A stretch of DNA of 64,000 nt from Siphonodentalium dalli (lineage: Eukaryota; Mollusca; Scaphopoda; Gadilida; Siphonodentaliidae), in contig CP136068.1 of the NCBI GenBank assembly GCA_032622095.1, positions 128,035,989 through 128,099,988 on the forward strand, read 5' to 3'. The notes below the pieces were generated by a model. The model had not been told where the DNA came from, made no database searches, and was given only the letters and a program-made list of their open reading frames with translations. The translations under genes and the position numbers were made by a program. Positions 12,139-21,400 of this stretch are shown here, piece by piece. How positions within the stretch are numbered: position 1 is the first letter of the stretch; every line of letters starts with the position of its first letter.

Positions 12139-12604
12139 GGTCCGAATCGGCATCTCTGGTTTAGACTAGGTTTTATTCTAGACCAGGTTTAACTCCAGTT
12201 TAAACTAGGTTTAAGTAGGATTTAAACTTGGTTTTACTGTAGTTAAACTAGGTTTTATGGGAGTGAACCTGGGTTTTAGTGTAGTTAAACCCAGTTTTGT
12301 GATAAACTCAGTTTAAGTTTGTGGAATTCGATCTCAATTGAAACTAGGTTTTATTGACGTGATAAATATATGGTAATATTACTAAGTGTTAGTGGTGGAT
12401 TGGCTATATAATCATCAGTATAAGCTTAGGTATATATGATTTATACGTACCATACGTCTTGTCTCGAAAATATACCTTTAAATATACTTTGAAAAAACAT
12501 CAAAGTTAAACCACCCTACCCCAGGTTTTACTGAAACCTAGTTTTTTGGGTTTAATTATTCGGCCGATTTTTCCCGCCCAGTATTGATGTTGTTTCTTCG
12601 CGTA
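12139..12604 (+). mobile_element. GTTTAAAC-rich element, left portion
   Basis: It begins with GGTCCGAATCGGCATCTC and is followed by many copies of CTAGGTTTAAACTGG-like motifs on both strands. An inverted matching end lies at 26101-26164, so the two may be the ends of one older element split by the palindrome at 12611-24386. The ends also resemble those of the element at 26347-28140. No coding region is seen. Confidence 0.5.
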
Positions 12605-12610
12605 TATGGG
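12605..12610 (+). repeat. 6-bp target-site duplication TATGGG, left
   Basis: It directly abuts the first base of the left palindrome arm and matches TATGGG at 24387-24392, directly after the right arm. Six-base duplications are typical for Polinton/Maverick integrases. Confidence 0.8.
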
Positions 12611-12900
12611 AGAAGAATAGCCGCCTCGTTAGAGCCACATCTAAAAATAGAATCTTTGGGTCTAAAATTGTTTGTACTAAAATATTCCCAAAACTTCCAA
12701 AATATCAAAACCCAAAAAATTTTTCAAAAATTCCAAAATTTATTTTTTCCAAAAAATTTCAAAACCCTAAAATTAATTTTTTCCACAAAAAAATTCAAAA
12801 CCCCCAAATTTCAAAAAAAGAAAAAATTTCAAAACCCTCAAAATTATTTCTCTAAAAAAAAGTTTAAATAAAAAATTTATAACGAGTTTTTCGGTTTCTG
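12611..12900 (+). repeat. Left terminal segment with AT-rich tract
   Basis: The outermost ~90 bp (AGAAGAATAG through GTACTAAAATATTCCC) are followed by a tract of TTTCAAAA/CCAAAA repeats to about 12870. The mirror is 24097-24386. The part from CATCTAAAAATAGAATCTTT to AAAATATTCCC recurs almost exactly near the axis (17385-17435). Confidence 0.75.
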
Positions 12901-13234
12901 ATAATCTCGATATTAAAAAATATCGAATGTTAAATTATTTGCGCGTAATATCTTTCGTTATTTTTTTGTTCAACCAATGTTTCAATGTACTTATTAATCG
13001 ATGTTTAGAAATATCTTTATACCAATTATATGTGTATGGACAGTCGCTGTAATGTTGGACATTGTGACCAACGGTATGAATGCATACATTCCAGTGTTTA
13101 ACGGACGCAGTTCATATAATTGTCATACCTGAAAATAGACACCATTACTTTTACATAAATAATAAAGAGCGTTTATTCTTTACTTATCTCTATATGAAAT
13201 TATTGAGTATATGACAGGCGTGTATTTTCGTGAA

Positions 13235-13441
13235 TTATTGGAAGTATTGAAATGTACTATGTTGAATCACTAACGGTCGAAAATGGTAAGGCGAAATTAC
13301 AACCCCCCAGAATGAACTGTCATATTGAATGAATGATGATTTAATCTCAGCCATTTTTACATGGAACATGAGCGATGTACACGCAATCACACACGCCACA
13401 TTGGTGTTAACAATGTGTCTTTCACACCTTTGCTTTACCAA
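13235..13441 (-). other. Outer 68-codon open frame (left arm), coding status unclear
   Basis: It is mirrored exactly at 23556-23762. It starts MVKQRCERH and ends QYFQ, with no recognised domain. The stretch after its end (CTTCCAATAATTCACGA in coding orientation) resembles the sequence at the junction of the 60-aa and 189-aa genes (CTTCCAATAATTCGCGA). This may therefore be a decayed copy of that junction. Confidence 0.25.
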
Positions 13442-13826
13442 ATGAATTCTATTATTTCCCCGGTCACAGCTATATGGTATTCAGAAAACATATCGATTTG
13501 AGCAGAAATAGTTGTTTAACGGGTTAGTATCAATTAAGGTTGATAAACTGTGTCATTCACACGATAATTAGTTATCCAAAACATGCATACTTCCAGGACA
13601 CTCAATTATAGAAATTGCTTTGATGACATTGTTATAACAACATTACGTAATAACCACTTATCACTCCAGTCACACTTACGATCATATACCGAAACTACAG
13701 GTAGCACCGATGATGTAACATTATATCACTGCTATTGTACCAATGATAGGTTCAGACATGTTATCAAATTCGATCACCAATAGATTTTGACTGTGGAATG
13801 TAATGACCTTTAACTTATTTATCGAT

Positions 13827-14126
13827 CTAAAGGGACACTCATTATGAATGAATGTTAACAATACAAGCGCACGAATGAAGAGCGTTGAACATATACGAAA
13901 TTACTACACGAATGAATTGAACCTTGAAATTTATATTTCACATCTTACCAACAACAGCTACAGACATAATCATAGTATTATACTGTCTTGCATGTACACA
14001 CGCTATGACATCATTAAAGGCGGACAATCCACTCAAGGTGAGACAACAGATACGGACATAGGCATAGTGTTATACAGTCTTCTATGTACCCACGCTATGA
14101 CACCATTAACGTACATTGGATGTTAG
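13827..14126 (+). repeat. Repeat R1 (about 300 bp), outer copy in left arm
   Basis: It is a direct repeat of 15624-15920 (landmarks TCTAAAGGGACACTCATTAT, CGAATGAAGAGCGTTGAAC, CTTACCAACAACAGCTACAG, CGCTATGACATCATTAAAGG). A third, shorter and diverged copy is at 15395-15540. The 85-92 codon open frames inside are identical in position in all copies but look non-coding. Copies in the right arm lie near 19309-19605, 21103-21400 and 22871-23171. Confidence 0.8.
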
Positions 14127-14152
14127 GTCTATGACTCTTGAGTATGCACCAA

Positions 14153-14705
14153 TCAATGAGCAAATGAGCAATAAAAATGAGCAAATAAGCAAAAAAATGA
14201 GCAAATGAGCAAGAAAATGAGCAAATGAGCAAGAAAATGAGCAAATGAGCAAGAAAATGAGCAAATGAGCAATAAAAATGAGCAAATGAGCAAAAAAATG
14301 AGCAAATGAGCAAGAAAATGAGCAAATGAGCAAGAAAATGAGCAAATGAGCAAGAAAATGAGCAAAAAAATGAGCAAATGAGCAAAAAAATGAGCAAATG
14401 AGCAAAAAAATGAGCAAATGAGCAAGAAAATGAGTAAATGAGCAAGAAAATGAGCAAATGAGCAATAAAAATGAGCAAATGAGCAAAAAATGAGCAAATG
14501 AGCAAAAAAATGAGCAAATGAGCAAGAAAAACAGCAAATGAGCAATAAAAATGAGCAAATGAGCAAAAAAATGAGCAAATGAGCAAGAAAATGAGCAAAT
14601 GAGCAAGAAAATGAGCAAATGAGCAATAAAAATGAGCAAATGAGCAAGAAAATGAGCAAAAAAATGAGCAAATGAGCAAAAAAATGAGCAAATGAGCAAA
14701 AAAAT
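14153..14705. repeat. GAGCAAAT minisatellite, left arm
   Basis: A roughly 20-bp unit (GAGCAAATGAGCAAGAAAAT) is repeated with small length changes. The minus strand is open in all three frames and would read as AHLLIFLLICSF-type peptides. This is a by-product of a stop-free repeat whose period is not a multiple of three; I do not call it coding. The same flank (GAGTATGCACCAATCAATGAG) also occurs near the axis at 17279. Confidence 0.95.
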
Positions 14706-15623
14706 GTAATTCTGCTGTGGTTAAGCAGTCCATTATTTAGGGCATACCTGTATGTAGGCCTATCAGTGGATGAATAGTCTGCCGGAGAAGTACTGTGTAG
14801 ACAGGTCTTGCCGGTAAGAGAGTCAGACGAGAAGTGAAGGCTCGGCTATTAAAACATAGTAATGCGATAGCGAACATCAAACGAGTCTGCGCACGCATAT
14901 CTGTCAAAAGGATACAATAGCAGCCATTGGTCAATTTATCCCCGGTGTCAGCTCAGTAACCAATCGGGACGAAGCCGAAGGTCAACTCATTTTTTTTGTG
15001 CTCAATATAGTACGTCACTTGGACATTTTATCAGTTTATCACGTGATCACTAAATGTGGCAATCGGGTATCCACCGATGCCTGCAATTTATTATTTATAA
15101 TAATTGGACTCATTGATCTCACGTAAATAATACTCTTAGTTGTTCCAATAAAATAGTTATCAAAGTCGATCACCAATAGATTTGACTGTGGAATATAATG
15201 ACCTTTAACTTATTTATCGATCTATGTTAGAACATGGTCTTAACAAAAAACTTGACCATAACAAAAATTACCTTACATTTATGCATGAATCTAATTAGAC
15301 CATACGTAAATATTGTCAGCTTATCGTCTGATGAGCAAATCCGATGTTTATCAAAAATAGTACAACTTCCAGTTGGTAATTACTCTTACGAATGAAGAGC
15401 GTTGAACATATACGAAATTACTACACGAATGAACTGAAATTTATATTTTCACATCTTACCAACAACAGATACAGACATAGTCATAGTGTTATACTATCTT
15501 ACATGTACCCATGCTATGACATCATTCGAAGGGGCAATACACTCAAGGAGTTAAAGTGACACACGAAACAAGGGACGTGATGTAATATTGGGGGTGTTTG
15601 AATCTTAAAGGAACACAAGACAC
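14706..15623. other. Left-arm spacer, no recognised gene
   Basis: This is unique sequence within the arm, including TTCTGCTGTGGTTAAGCAGT next to the minisatellite and a 65-codon frame at 14737-14934 without recognisable features. It is mirrored at 19606-20523 and again in the extra unit. Confidence 0.5.
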
Positions 15624-15920
15624 TCTAAAGGGACACTCATTATGAATGAATGTTAACAATACAAGCGCACGAATGAAGAGCGTTGAACATATACAAAATT
15701 ACTACACGAATGAATTGAACCTTGAAATTTATATTTCACATCTTACCAACAACAGCTACAGGCATTATCATAGGGTTATACTGTCTTGCATATACACACG
15801 CTATGACATCATTAAAGGCGGACAATCCACTCACGGTGTGACAACAGATACAGACATAGGCATAGTGTTATACAGTCTTCTATGTACCAATGCTATGACA
15901 TAATTAAAGGGGGATAATAC
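15624..15920 (+). repeat. Repeat R2, inner copy in left arm
   Basis: It is a direct copy of 13827-14126 with a few differences. Together the two flank the minisatellite and spacer, making a 1.8 kb unit that can be duplicated by unequal exchange. That is what the right arm shows. Confidence 0.8.
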
Positions 15921-16035
15921 ACGCACGGTGTGGAATGTTAAAGTGACACGCGGTAAGGGACGTGATGTAATATTGGTGAAACCACCTCCCCACTTATAGA
16001 TATATAACGAAGACGAGAATAACATGTTGATGAAG

Positions 16036-16041
16036 TTTATT
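16036..16041 (-). promoter_or_regulatory. Poly(A) signal, left-arm cassette
   Basis: TTTATT on the plus strand (AATAAA on the minus strand) lies 6 bases after the stop of the 189-aa gene. It is mirrored at 19188-19193. Confidence 0.6.
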
Positions 16042-16046
16042 GAAAT

Positions 16047-16616
16047 TTAATCATTGTCTGAATCTTCGACCGTTAGATTTACTTCTAAGAGTTTCTTGAA
16101 TTTTCTCATCGCTTCATCTGCAGCCCATTCATTATTATATCCGTGTTTGGTCAGTTTGACCATTTTCTTCATGATCATGGTATGTATGCGTGATGTTTTC
16201 AATCGATACTGGTATTCTATTAATCGTCTATAACTTTTGAGAAACAGAGCAAACTCTGTGTCGATGGTATCCTCTTTTCCCGACATGCTCTCATCTCCCG
16301 AAATGCTCTCTTCTTCTTTCACATCATTGGTGACACGTTTCATCATACTTTTGAATGTGTCCATCTCGTTGACACATCGCGCAGCTTTCTTAAGACCGAA
16401 TACCGTTCTACTACCGACGCCATTACCATCTTCTGAATCTGATAGCGTTCCACGTTCATCTTCATCTGAATCTAGAACCGCTTCGTCAGATTCATCGGTA
16501 TCTTCTCCGAAGAGAGTTGGTTTTGTCTCGGACATAACTCCGTGTTTAATCTGTTTATGTCTTTGTAGATTGTAGTTCGTCGATAAAATAATGCCACATA
16601 AATCACACCCGTGCAT
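16047..16616 (-). CDS. 189-aa C2H2 zinc-finger acidic protein, left-arm copy
   Basis: It starts with a single C2H2 finger at residues 4-24 (CDLCG...LQRHKQIKH). An acidic, Ser/Asp-rich stretch follows (about residues 36-65), then a Glu/Ser-rich region (about 98-117), then a more basic helical C-terminal half with Lys/Arg and aromatic residues (about 119-175). The tail ends in an acidic SDND. The single finger plus acidic region suggests a nucleic-acid-binding or regulatory protein of the element, but no family is recognised. Its start overlaps the 60-aa gene's stop by one base (TAATG). The copy at 18613 differs by one residue (Asp here, Tyr there, in DSDE-ERG). Confidence 0.7.
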   Translation of the reverse strand: MHGCDLCGIILSTNYNLQRHKQIKHGVMSETKPTLFGEDTDESDEAVLDSDEDERGTLSDSEDGNGVGSRTVFGLKKAARCVNEMDTFKSMMKRVTNDVKEEESISGDESMSGKEDTIDTEFALFLKSYRRLIEYQYRLKTSRIHTMIMKKMVKLTKHGYNNEWAADEAMRKFKKLLEVNLTVEDSDND

Positions 16617-16798
16617 TATCGCGAATTATTGGAAGAACCATCACTCTTATAAGTAGCGATAAAAAGAGAGAATAAGGTGTGGTATACAACCGTCGCTCTA
16701 AGAGTACGTTCGTCCCGGGGGCTAGGGTATAGATATTTGACCGCCGGTGATTCAATTAATGCCAATTTATCAGTATGGTACTCTATGTATTCATTCAT
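16616..16798 (-). CDS. 60-aa protein, left-arm copy
   Basis: This middle gene of the cassette starts MNEYIEYHTDK and ends GSSNNSR. It contains a Tyr/Pro-rich stretch and a hydrophobic segment (about residues 36-49, VVYHTLFSLFIATY) that could be a short membrane segment or amphipathic helix. It starts 7 bases after the 107-aa gene and its stop overlaps the next start. Function is unknown. It is identical in the right arm. Confidence 0.5.
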   Translation of the reverse strand: MNEYIEYHTDKLALIESPAVKYLYPSPRDERTLRATVVYHTLFSLFIATYKSDGSSNNSR

Positions 16799-16805
16799 GA
16801 TTTGG

Positions 16806-17129
16806 CTAATCGTATGACACTGATCTTTTCATTTTCTTCTTATTATTAGACAAACCTCCATCAGACACTCTCTTGTTGGTTTGTTTGGACGCTTTACGTG
16901 TGTTTGTCAACTTATTTGCTGCAACTTCAGCCTTAGCCATTTCAATCGCTTGAGCGATGGGTGTCACCACGTTAATAAGTGGTTTTAGAACGTCTTCTTC
17001 ACTATCACTAGTTTTAGTTCTGTCAATAAAGTATCGACCCTGATTATCTGGCATTAACTTCCCATCAACCATATCTCTGAAATGTTTTCTCCACATTTCA
17101 AGATCTGCTGGAATATACGGGATCGACAT
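16806..17129 (-). CDS. 107-aa basic protein, left-arm copy
   Basis: This first gene of the cassette starts MSIPYIPADLEMWRKHFRDM. It has an N-terminal hydrophobic/aromatic region with a Tyr-Phe pair near GRYFIDRTK, a Ser/Asp/Glu patch (about residues 41-46), and a Lys-rich tail with a likely nuclear signal (NKKKMKR). Size and layout resemble small structural or core proteins of compact DNA viruses and Polintons, but I cannot assign a family. It is identical to the copy at 18100. Confidence 0.65.
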   Translation of the reverse strand: MSIPYIPADLEMWRKHFRDMVDGKLMPDNQGRYFIDRTKTSDSEEDVLKPLINVVTPIAQAIEMAKAEVAANKLTNTRKASKQTNKRVSDGGLSNNKKKMKRSVSYD

Positions 17130-17189
17130 GTTTCTTCAAAATGTACAAGTCACTCTTTTTTCTGCATTTTATTTTAGAAAGTTTATCGC

Positions 17190-17197
17190 CTCTTATA
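17190..17197 (-). promoter_or_regulatory. TATA-like motif, left-arm cassette
   Basis: TATAAGAG on the minus strand lies about 60 bases upstream of the 107-aa gene start. It is mirrored at 18032-18039. The same octamer recurs just upstream of the 189-aa gene. Confidence 0.4.
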
Positions 17198-17384
17198 AAA
17201 ATCGATTATTGGCCATGAATGCCAAATGCACCATGATAGTTATCGATGTCAATAATGCGTTTCGTTGAGATCTTGATTGAGTATGCACCAATCAATGAGC
17301 AAATAAATGAGCAAGCAGGATGTTATGTCGCTTGGTGGCGGAGGTAGCATCACCAAATTACCCTCGGGGGGACCTCATTCTGCC

Positions 17385-17844
17385 ATCTAAAAATAGAATC
17401 TTTGGGTCTAAAATTGGTTGTACTAAAATATTCCCAAAAACCCAAAACTTCAAAAATTTCAAAAAACTTCAAAAATTTCAAAAAATTTCAAAAACTTCAA
17501 AAATTTCAAAAATTTCAAAAACTTCAAAAATTTCAAAAAACTTCAAAAATTTCAAAAACTTCAAAAATAAGACCCCGGCGGAGGCGGCGGCGGCGGCGCC
17601 GGTATTTTACTGTAAAATACCGCCACCACCGCCGCCACCGCCGCCGCCGCCTGGGGTCTTATTTTTGAAGTTTTTGAAATTTTTGAAGTTTTTTGAAATT
17701 TTTGAAGTTTTTGAAATTTTTGAAATTTTTGAAGTTTTTGAAAATTTTTGAAATTTTTGAAGTTTTTTGAAATTTTTGAAGTTTTGGGTTTTTGGGAATA
17801 TTTTAGTACAACCAATTTTAGACCCAAAGATTCTATTTTTAGAT
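17385..17844. repeat. Axis region: miniature palindrome carrying element-end sequence
   Basis: From outside inward each half carries CATCTAAAAATAGAATCTTT...AAAATATTCCC (also present at the outer ends), then about 130 bp of CTTCAAAAATTTCAAAA repeats, then a (GGC)n tract. At the centre is GGTATTTTAC-T-GTAAAATACC (17601-17621), a hairpin with a one-base loop. The GC-rich flanks (GGCGGAGGCGG and GCCGCCACCG) are only approximate complements, so the local centre is about 3.5 bases off the axis of the arms (17614.5). Confidence 0.8.
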
Positions 17845-18031
17845 GGCAGAATGAGGTCCCCCCGAGGGTAATTTGGTGATGCTACCTCCGCCACCAAGCG
17901 ACATAACATCCTGCTTGCTCATTTATTTGCTCATTGATTGGTGCATACTCAATCAAGATCTCAACGAAACGCATTATTGACATCGATAACTATCATGGTG
18001 CATTTGGCATTCATGGCCAATAATCGATTTT

Positions 18032-18039
18032 TATAAGAG
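18032..18039 (+). promoter_or_regulatory. TATA-like motif, right-arm cassette
   Basis: TATAAGAG lies about 60 bases upstream of the start at 18100. A second TATAAGAG (18578-18585) sits 28 bases upstream of the 189-aa gene. Recurrence of the octamer upstream of two of the three genes suggests an element-specific promoter motif; this is inference. Confidence 0.4.
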
Positions 18040-18099
18040 GCGATAAACTTTCTAAAATAAAATGCAGAAAAAAGAGTGACTTGTACATTTTGAAGAAAC

Positions 18100-18423
18100 A
18101 TGTCGATCCCGTATATTCCAGCAGATCTTGAAATGTGGAGAAAACATTTCAGAGATATGGTTGATGGGAAGTTAATGCCAGATAATCAGGGTCGATACTT
18201 TATTGACAGAACTAAAACTAGTGATAGTGAAGAAGACGTTCTAAAACCACTTATTAACGTGGTGACACCCATCGCTCAAGCGATTGAAATGGCTAAGGCT
18301 GAAGTTGCAGCAAATAAGTTGACAAACACACGTAAAGCGTCCAAACAAACCAACAAGAGAGTGTCTGATGGAGGTTTGTCTAATAATAAGAAGAAAATGA
18401 AAAGATCAGTGTCATACGATTAG
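18100..18423 (+). CDS. 107-aa basic protein, right-arm copy
   Basis: Identical to the protein at 16806-17129 and at the exact mirror position. First of three co-directional genes. The start codon in context AAACATGTCG follows the TATA-like motif with a short leader. Confidence 0.65.
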   Translation: MSIPYIPADLEMWRKHFRDMVDGKLMPDNQGRYFIDRTKTSDSEEDVLKPLINVVTPIAQAIEMAKAEVAANKLTNTRKASKQTNKRVSDGGLSNNKKKMKRSVSYD

Positions 18424-18430
18424 CCAAATC

Positions 18431-18613
18431 ATGAATGAATACATAGAGTACCATACTGATAAATTGGCATTAATTGAATCACCGGCGGTCAAATATCTAT
18501 ACCCTAGCCCCCGGGACGAACGTACTCTTAGAGCGACGGTTGTATACCACACCTTATTCTCTCTTTTTATCGCTACTTATAAGAGTGATGGTTCTTCCAA
18601 TAATTCGCGATAA
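18431..18613 (+). CDS. 60-aa protein, right-arm copy
   Basis: Identical to the protein at 16616-16798. It is separated by 7 bases from the previous stop, and its stop overlaps the next start (TAATG). Such spacing is unusual for an animal gene but common in viruses and Polintons. It would need re-initiation or separate transcripts. Confidence 0.5.
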   Translation: MNEYIEYHTDKLALIESPAVKYLYPSPRDERTLRATVVYHTLFSLFIATYKSDGSSNNSR

Positions 18614-19182
18614 TGCACGGGTGTGATTTATGTGGCATTATTTTATCGACGAACTACAATCTACAAAGACATAAACAGATTAAACACGGAGTTATGTCCG
18701 AGACAAAACCAACTCTCTTCGGAGAAGATACCGATGAATCTGACGAAGCGGTTCTAGATTCAGATGAATATGAACGTGGAACGCTATCAGATTCAGAAGA
18801 TGGTAATGGCGTCGGTAGTAGAACGGTATTCGGTCTTAAGAAAGCTGCGCGATGTGTCAACGAGATGGACACATTCAAAAGTATGATGAAACGTGTCACC
18901 AATGATGTGAAAGAAGAAGAGAGCATTTCGGGAGATGAGAGCATGTCGGGAAAAGAGGATACCATCGACACAGAGTTTGCTCTGTTTCTCAAAAGTTATA
19001 GACGATTAATAGAATACCAGTATCGATTGAAAACATCACGCATACATACCATGATCATGAAGAAAATGGTCAAACTGACCAAACACGGATATAATAATGA
19101 ATGGGCTGCAGATGAAGCGATGAGAAAATTCAAGAAACTCTTAGAAGTAAATCTAACGGTCGAAGATTCAGACAATGATTAA
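18613..19182 (+). CDS. 189-aa C2H2 zinc-finger acidic protein, right-arm copy
   Basis: Same layout as the left-arm copy: an N-terminal C2H2 finger, acidic stretches, then a basic C-terminal half. The one visible difference is Tyr instead of Asp in the acidic stretch (GAT/TAT codon change at about 18768). The frame is intact in both arms despite the duplication, which argues that the cassette was functional recently. Confidence 0.7.
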   Translation: MHGCDLCGIILSTNYNLQRHKQIKHGVMSETKPTLFGEDTDESDEAVLDSDEYERGTLSDSEDGNGVGSRTVFGLKKAARCVNEMDTFKSMMKRVTNDVKEEESISGDESMSGKEDTIDTEFALFLKSYRRLIEYQYRLKTSRIHTMIMKKMVKLTKHGYNNEWAADEAMRKFKKLLEVNLTVEDSDND

Positions 19183-19187
19183 ATTTC

Positions 19188-19193
19188 AATAAA
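19188..19193 (+). promoter_or_regulatory. Poly(A) signal, right-arm cassette
   Basis: AATAAA lies 6 bases after the TAA of the 189-aa gene, so the whole three-gene unit can end in one transcript. Confidence 0.6.
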
Positions 19194-19604
19194 CTTCATC
19201 AACATGTTATTCTCGTCTTCGTTATATATCTATAAGTGGGGAGGTGGTTTCACCAATATTACATCACGTCCCTTACCGCGTGTCACTTTAACATTCCACA
19301 CCGTGCGTGTATTATCCCCCTTTAATTATGTCATAGCATTGGTACATAGAAGACTGTATAACACTATGCCTATGTCTGTATCTGTTGTCACACCGTGAGT
19401 GGATTGTCCGCCTTTAATGATGTCATAGCGTGTGTATATGCAAGACAGTATAACCCTATGATAATGCCTGTAGCTGTTGTTGGTAAGATGTGAAATATAA
19501 ATTTCAAGGTTCAATTCATTCGTGTAGTAATTTTGTATATGTTCAACGCTCTTCATTCGTGCGCTTGTATTGTTAACATTCATTCATAATGAGTGTCCCT
19601 TTAG

Positions 19605-21400
19605 AGTGTCTTGTGTTCCTTTAAGATTCAAACACCCCCAATATTACATCACGTCCCTTGTTTCGTGTGTCACTTTAACTCCTTGAGTGTATTGCCCCTT
19701 CGAATGATGTCATAGCATGGGTACATGTAAGATAGTATAACACTATGACTATGTCTGTATCTGTTGTTGGTAAGATGTGAAAATATAAATTTCAGTTCAT
19801 TCGTGTAGTAATTTCGTATATGTTCAACGCTCTTCATTCGTAAGAGTAATTACCAACTGGAAGTTGTACTATTTTTGATAAACATCGGATTTGCTCATCA
19901 GACGATAAGCTGACAATATTTACGTATGGTCTAATTAGATTCATGCATAAATGTAAGGTAATTTTTGTTATGGTCAAGTTTTTTGTTAAGACCATGTTCT
20001 AACATAGATCGATAAATAAGTTAAAGGTCATTATATTCCACAGTCAAATCTATTGGTGATCGACTTTGATAACTATTTTATTGGAACAACTAAGAGTATT
20101 ATTTACGTGAGATCAATGAGTCCAATTATTATAAATAATAAATTGCAGGCATCGGTGGATACCCGATTGCCACATTTAGTGATCACGTGATAAACTGATA
20201 AAATGTCCAAGTGACGTACTATATTGAGCACAAAAAAAATGAGTTGACCTTCGGCTTCGTCCCGATTGGTTACTGAGCTGACACCGGGGATAAATTGACC
20301 AATGGCTGCTATTGTATCCTTTTGACAGATATGCGTGCGCAGACTCGTTTGATGTTCGCTATCGCATTACTATGTTTTAATAGCCGAGCCTTCACTTCTC
20401 GTCTGACTCTCTTACCGGCAAGACCTGTCTACACAGTACTTCTCCGGCAGACTATTCATCCACTGATAGGCCTACATACAGGTATACCCTAAATAATGGA
20501 CTGCTTAACCACAGCAGAATTACATTTTTTTGCTCATTTGCTCATTTTTTTGCTCATTTGCTCATTTTTTTGCTCATTTTCTTGCTCATTTGCTCATTTT
20601 TATTGCTCATTTGCTCATTTTCTTGCTCATTTGCTCATTTTCTTGCTCATTTGCTCATTTTTTTGCTCATTTGCTCATTTTTATTGCTCATTTGCTCATT
20701 TTCTTGCTCATTTGCTCATTTTTTTGCTCATTTGCTCATTTTTTTGCTCATTTGCTCATTTTTATTGCTCATTTGCTCATTTTCTTGCTCATTTACTCAT
20801 TTTCTTGCTCATTTGCTCATTTTTTTGCTCATTTGCTCATTTTTTTGCTCATTTGCTCATTTTTTTGCTCATTTTCTTGCTCATTTGCTCATTTTCTTGC
20901 TCATTTGCTCATTTTCTTGCTCATTTGCTCATTTTTTTGCTCATTTGCTCATTTTTATTGCTCATTTGCTCATTTTCTTGCTCATTTGCTCATTTTCTTG
21001 CTCATTTGCTCATTTTCTTGCTCATTTGCTCATTTTTTTGCTTATTTGCTCATTTTTATTGCTCATTTGCTCATTGATTGGTGCATACTCAAGAGTCATA
21101 GACCTAACATCCAATGTACGTTAATGGTGTCATAGCGTGGGTACATAGAAGACTGTATAACACTATGCCTATGTCCGTATCTGTTGTCTCACCTTGAGTG
21201 GATTGTCCGCCTTTAATGATGTCATAGCGTGTGTACATGCAAGACAGTATAATACTATGATTATGTCTGTAGCTGTTGTTGGTAAGATGTGAAATATAAA
21301 TTTCAAGGTTCAATTCATTCGTGTAGTAATTTTGTATATGTTCAACGCTCTTCATTCGTGCGCTTGTATTGTTAACATTCATAATGAGTGTCCCTTTAGA
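19605..21400. repeat. 1.8 kb unit, first copy in right arm
   Basis: It contains spacer, GAGCAAAT minisatellite (about 20524-21076) and an R repeat. It mirrors 13827-15624 of the left arm with about one base net length difference. Confidence 0.85.
20524..21076. repeat. GAGCAAAT minisatellite, right arm copy 1
   Basis: Reverse complement of the left-arm tract with nearly the same length. TTGCTCATTTGCTCATTTT units alternate with TTATT and TTTTT spacers. It is open in all plus-strand frames but is not called coding. Confidence 0.95.

Noticed and set aside
14095-14733. Long hydrophobic AHLLIFLLICSF-repeat frames (also at 20496-21135 and 22291-22902) as a membrane protein
   Set aside because: All three frames of one strand are open because the 20-bp repeat lacks stop triplets; no conserved unique flanking coding sequence.
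15646-15903. 85-92 codon MNVNNTS frames in the R repeats as genes
   Set aside because: Present wherever R occurs, but the frame covers only part of R, has no domain, and the shorter R copy (15395-15540) breaks it.
17320-17909. KFQKLQKFQK-type and poly-Ala/Pro frames at the axis as structural proteins
   Set aside because: They are translations of simple CTTCAAAAATTT and GGC repeats that continue across the axis.
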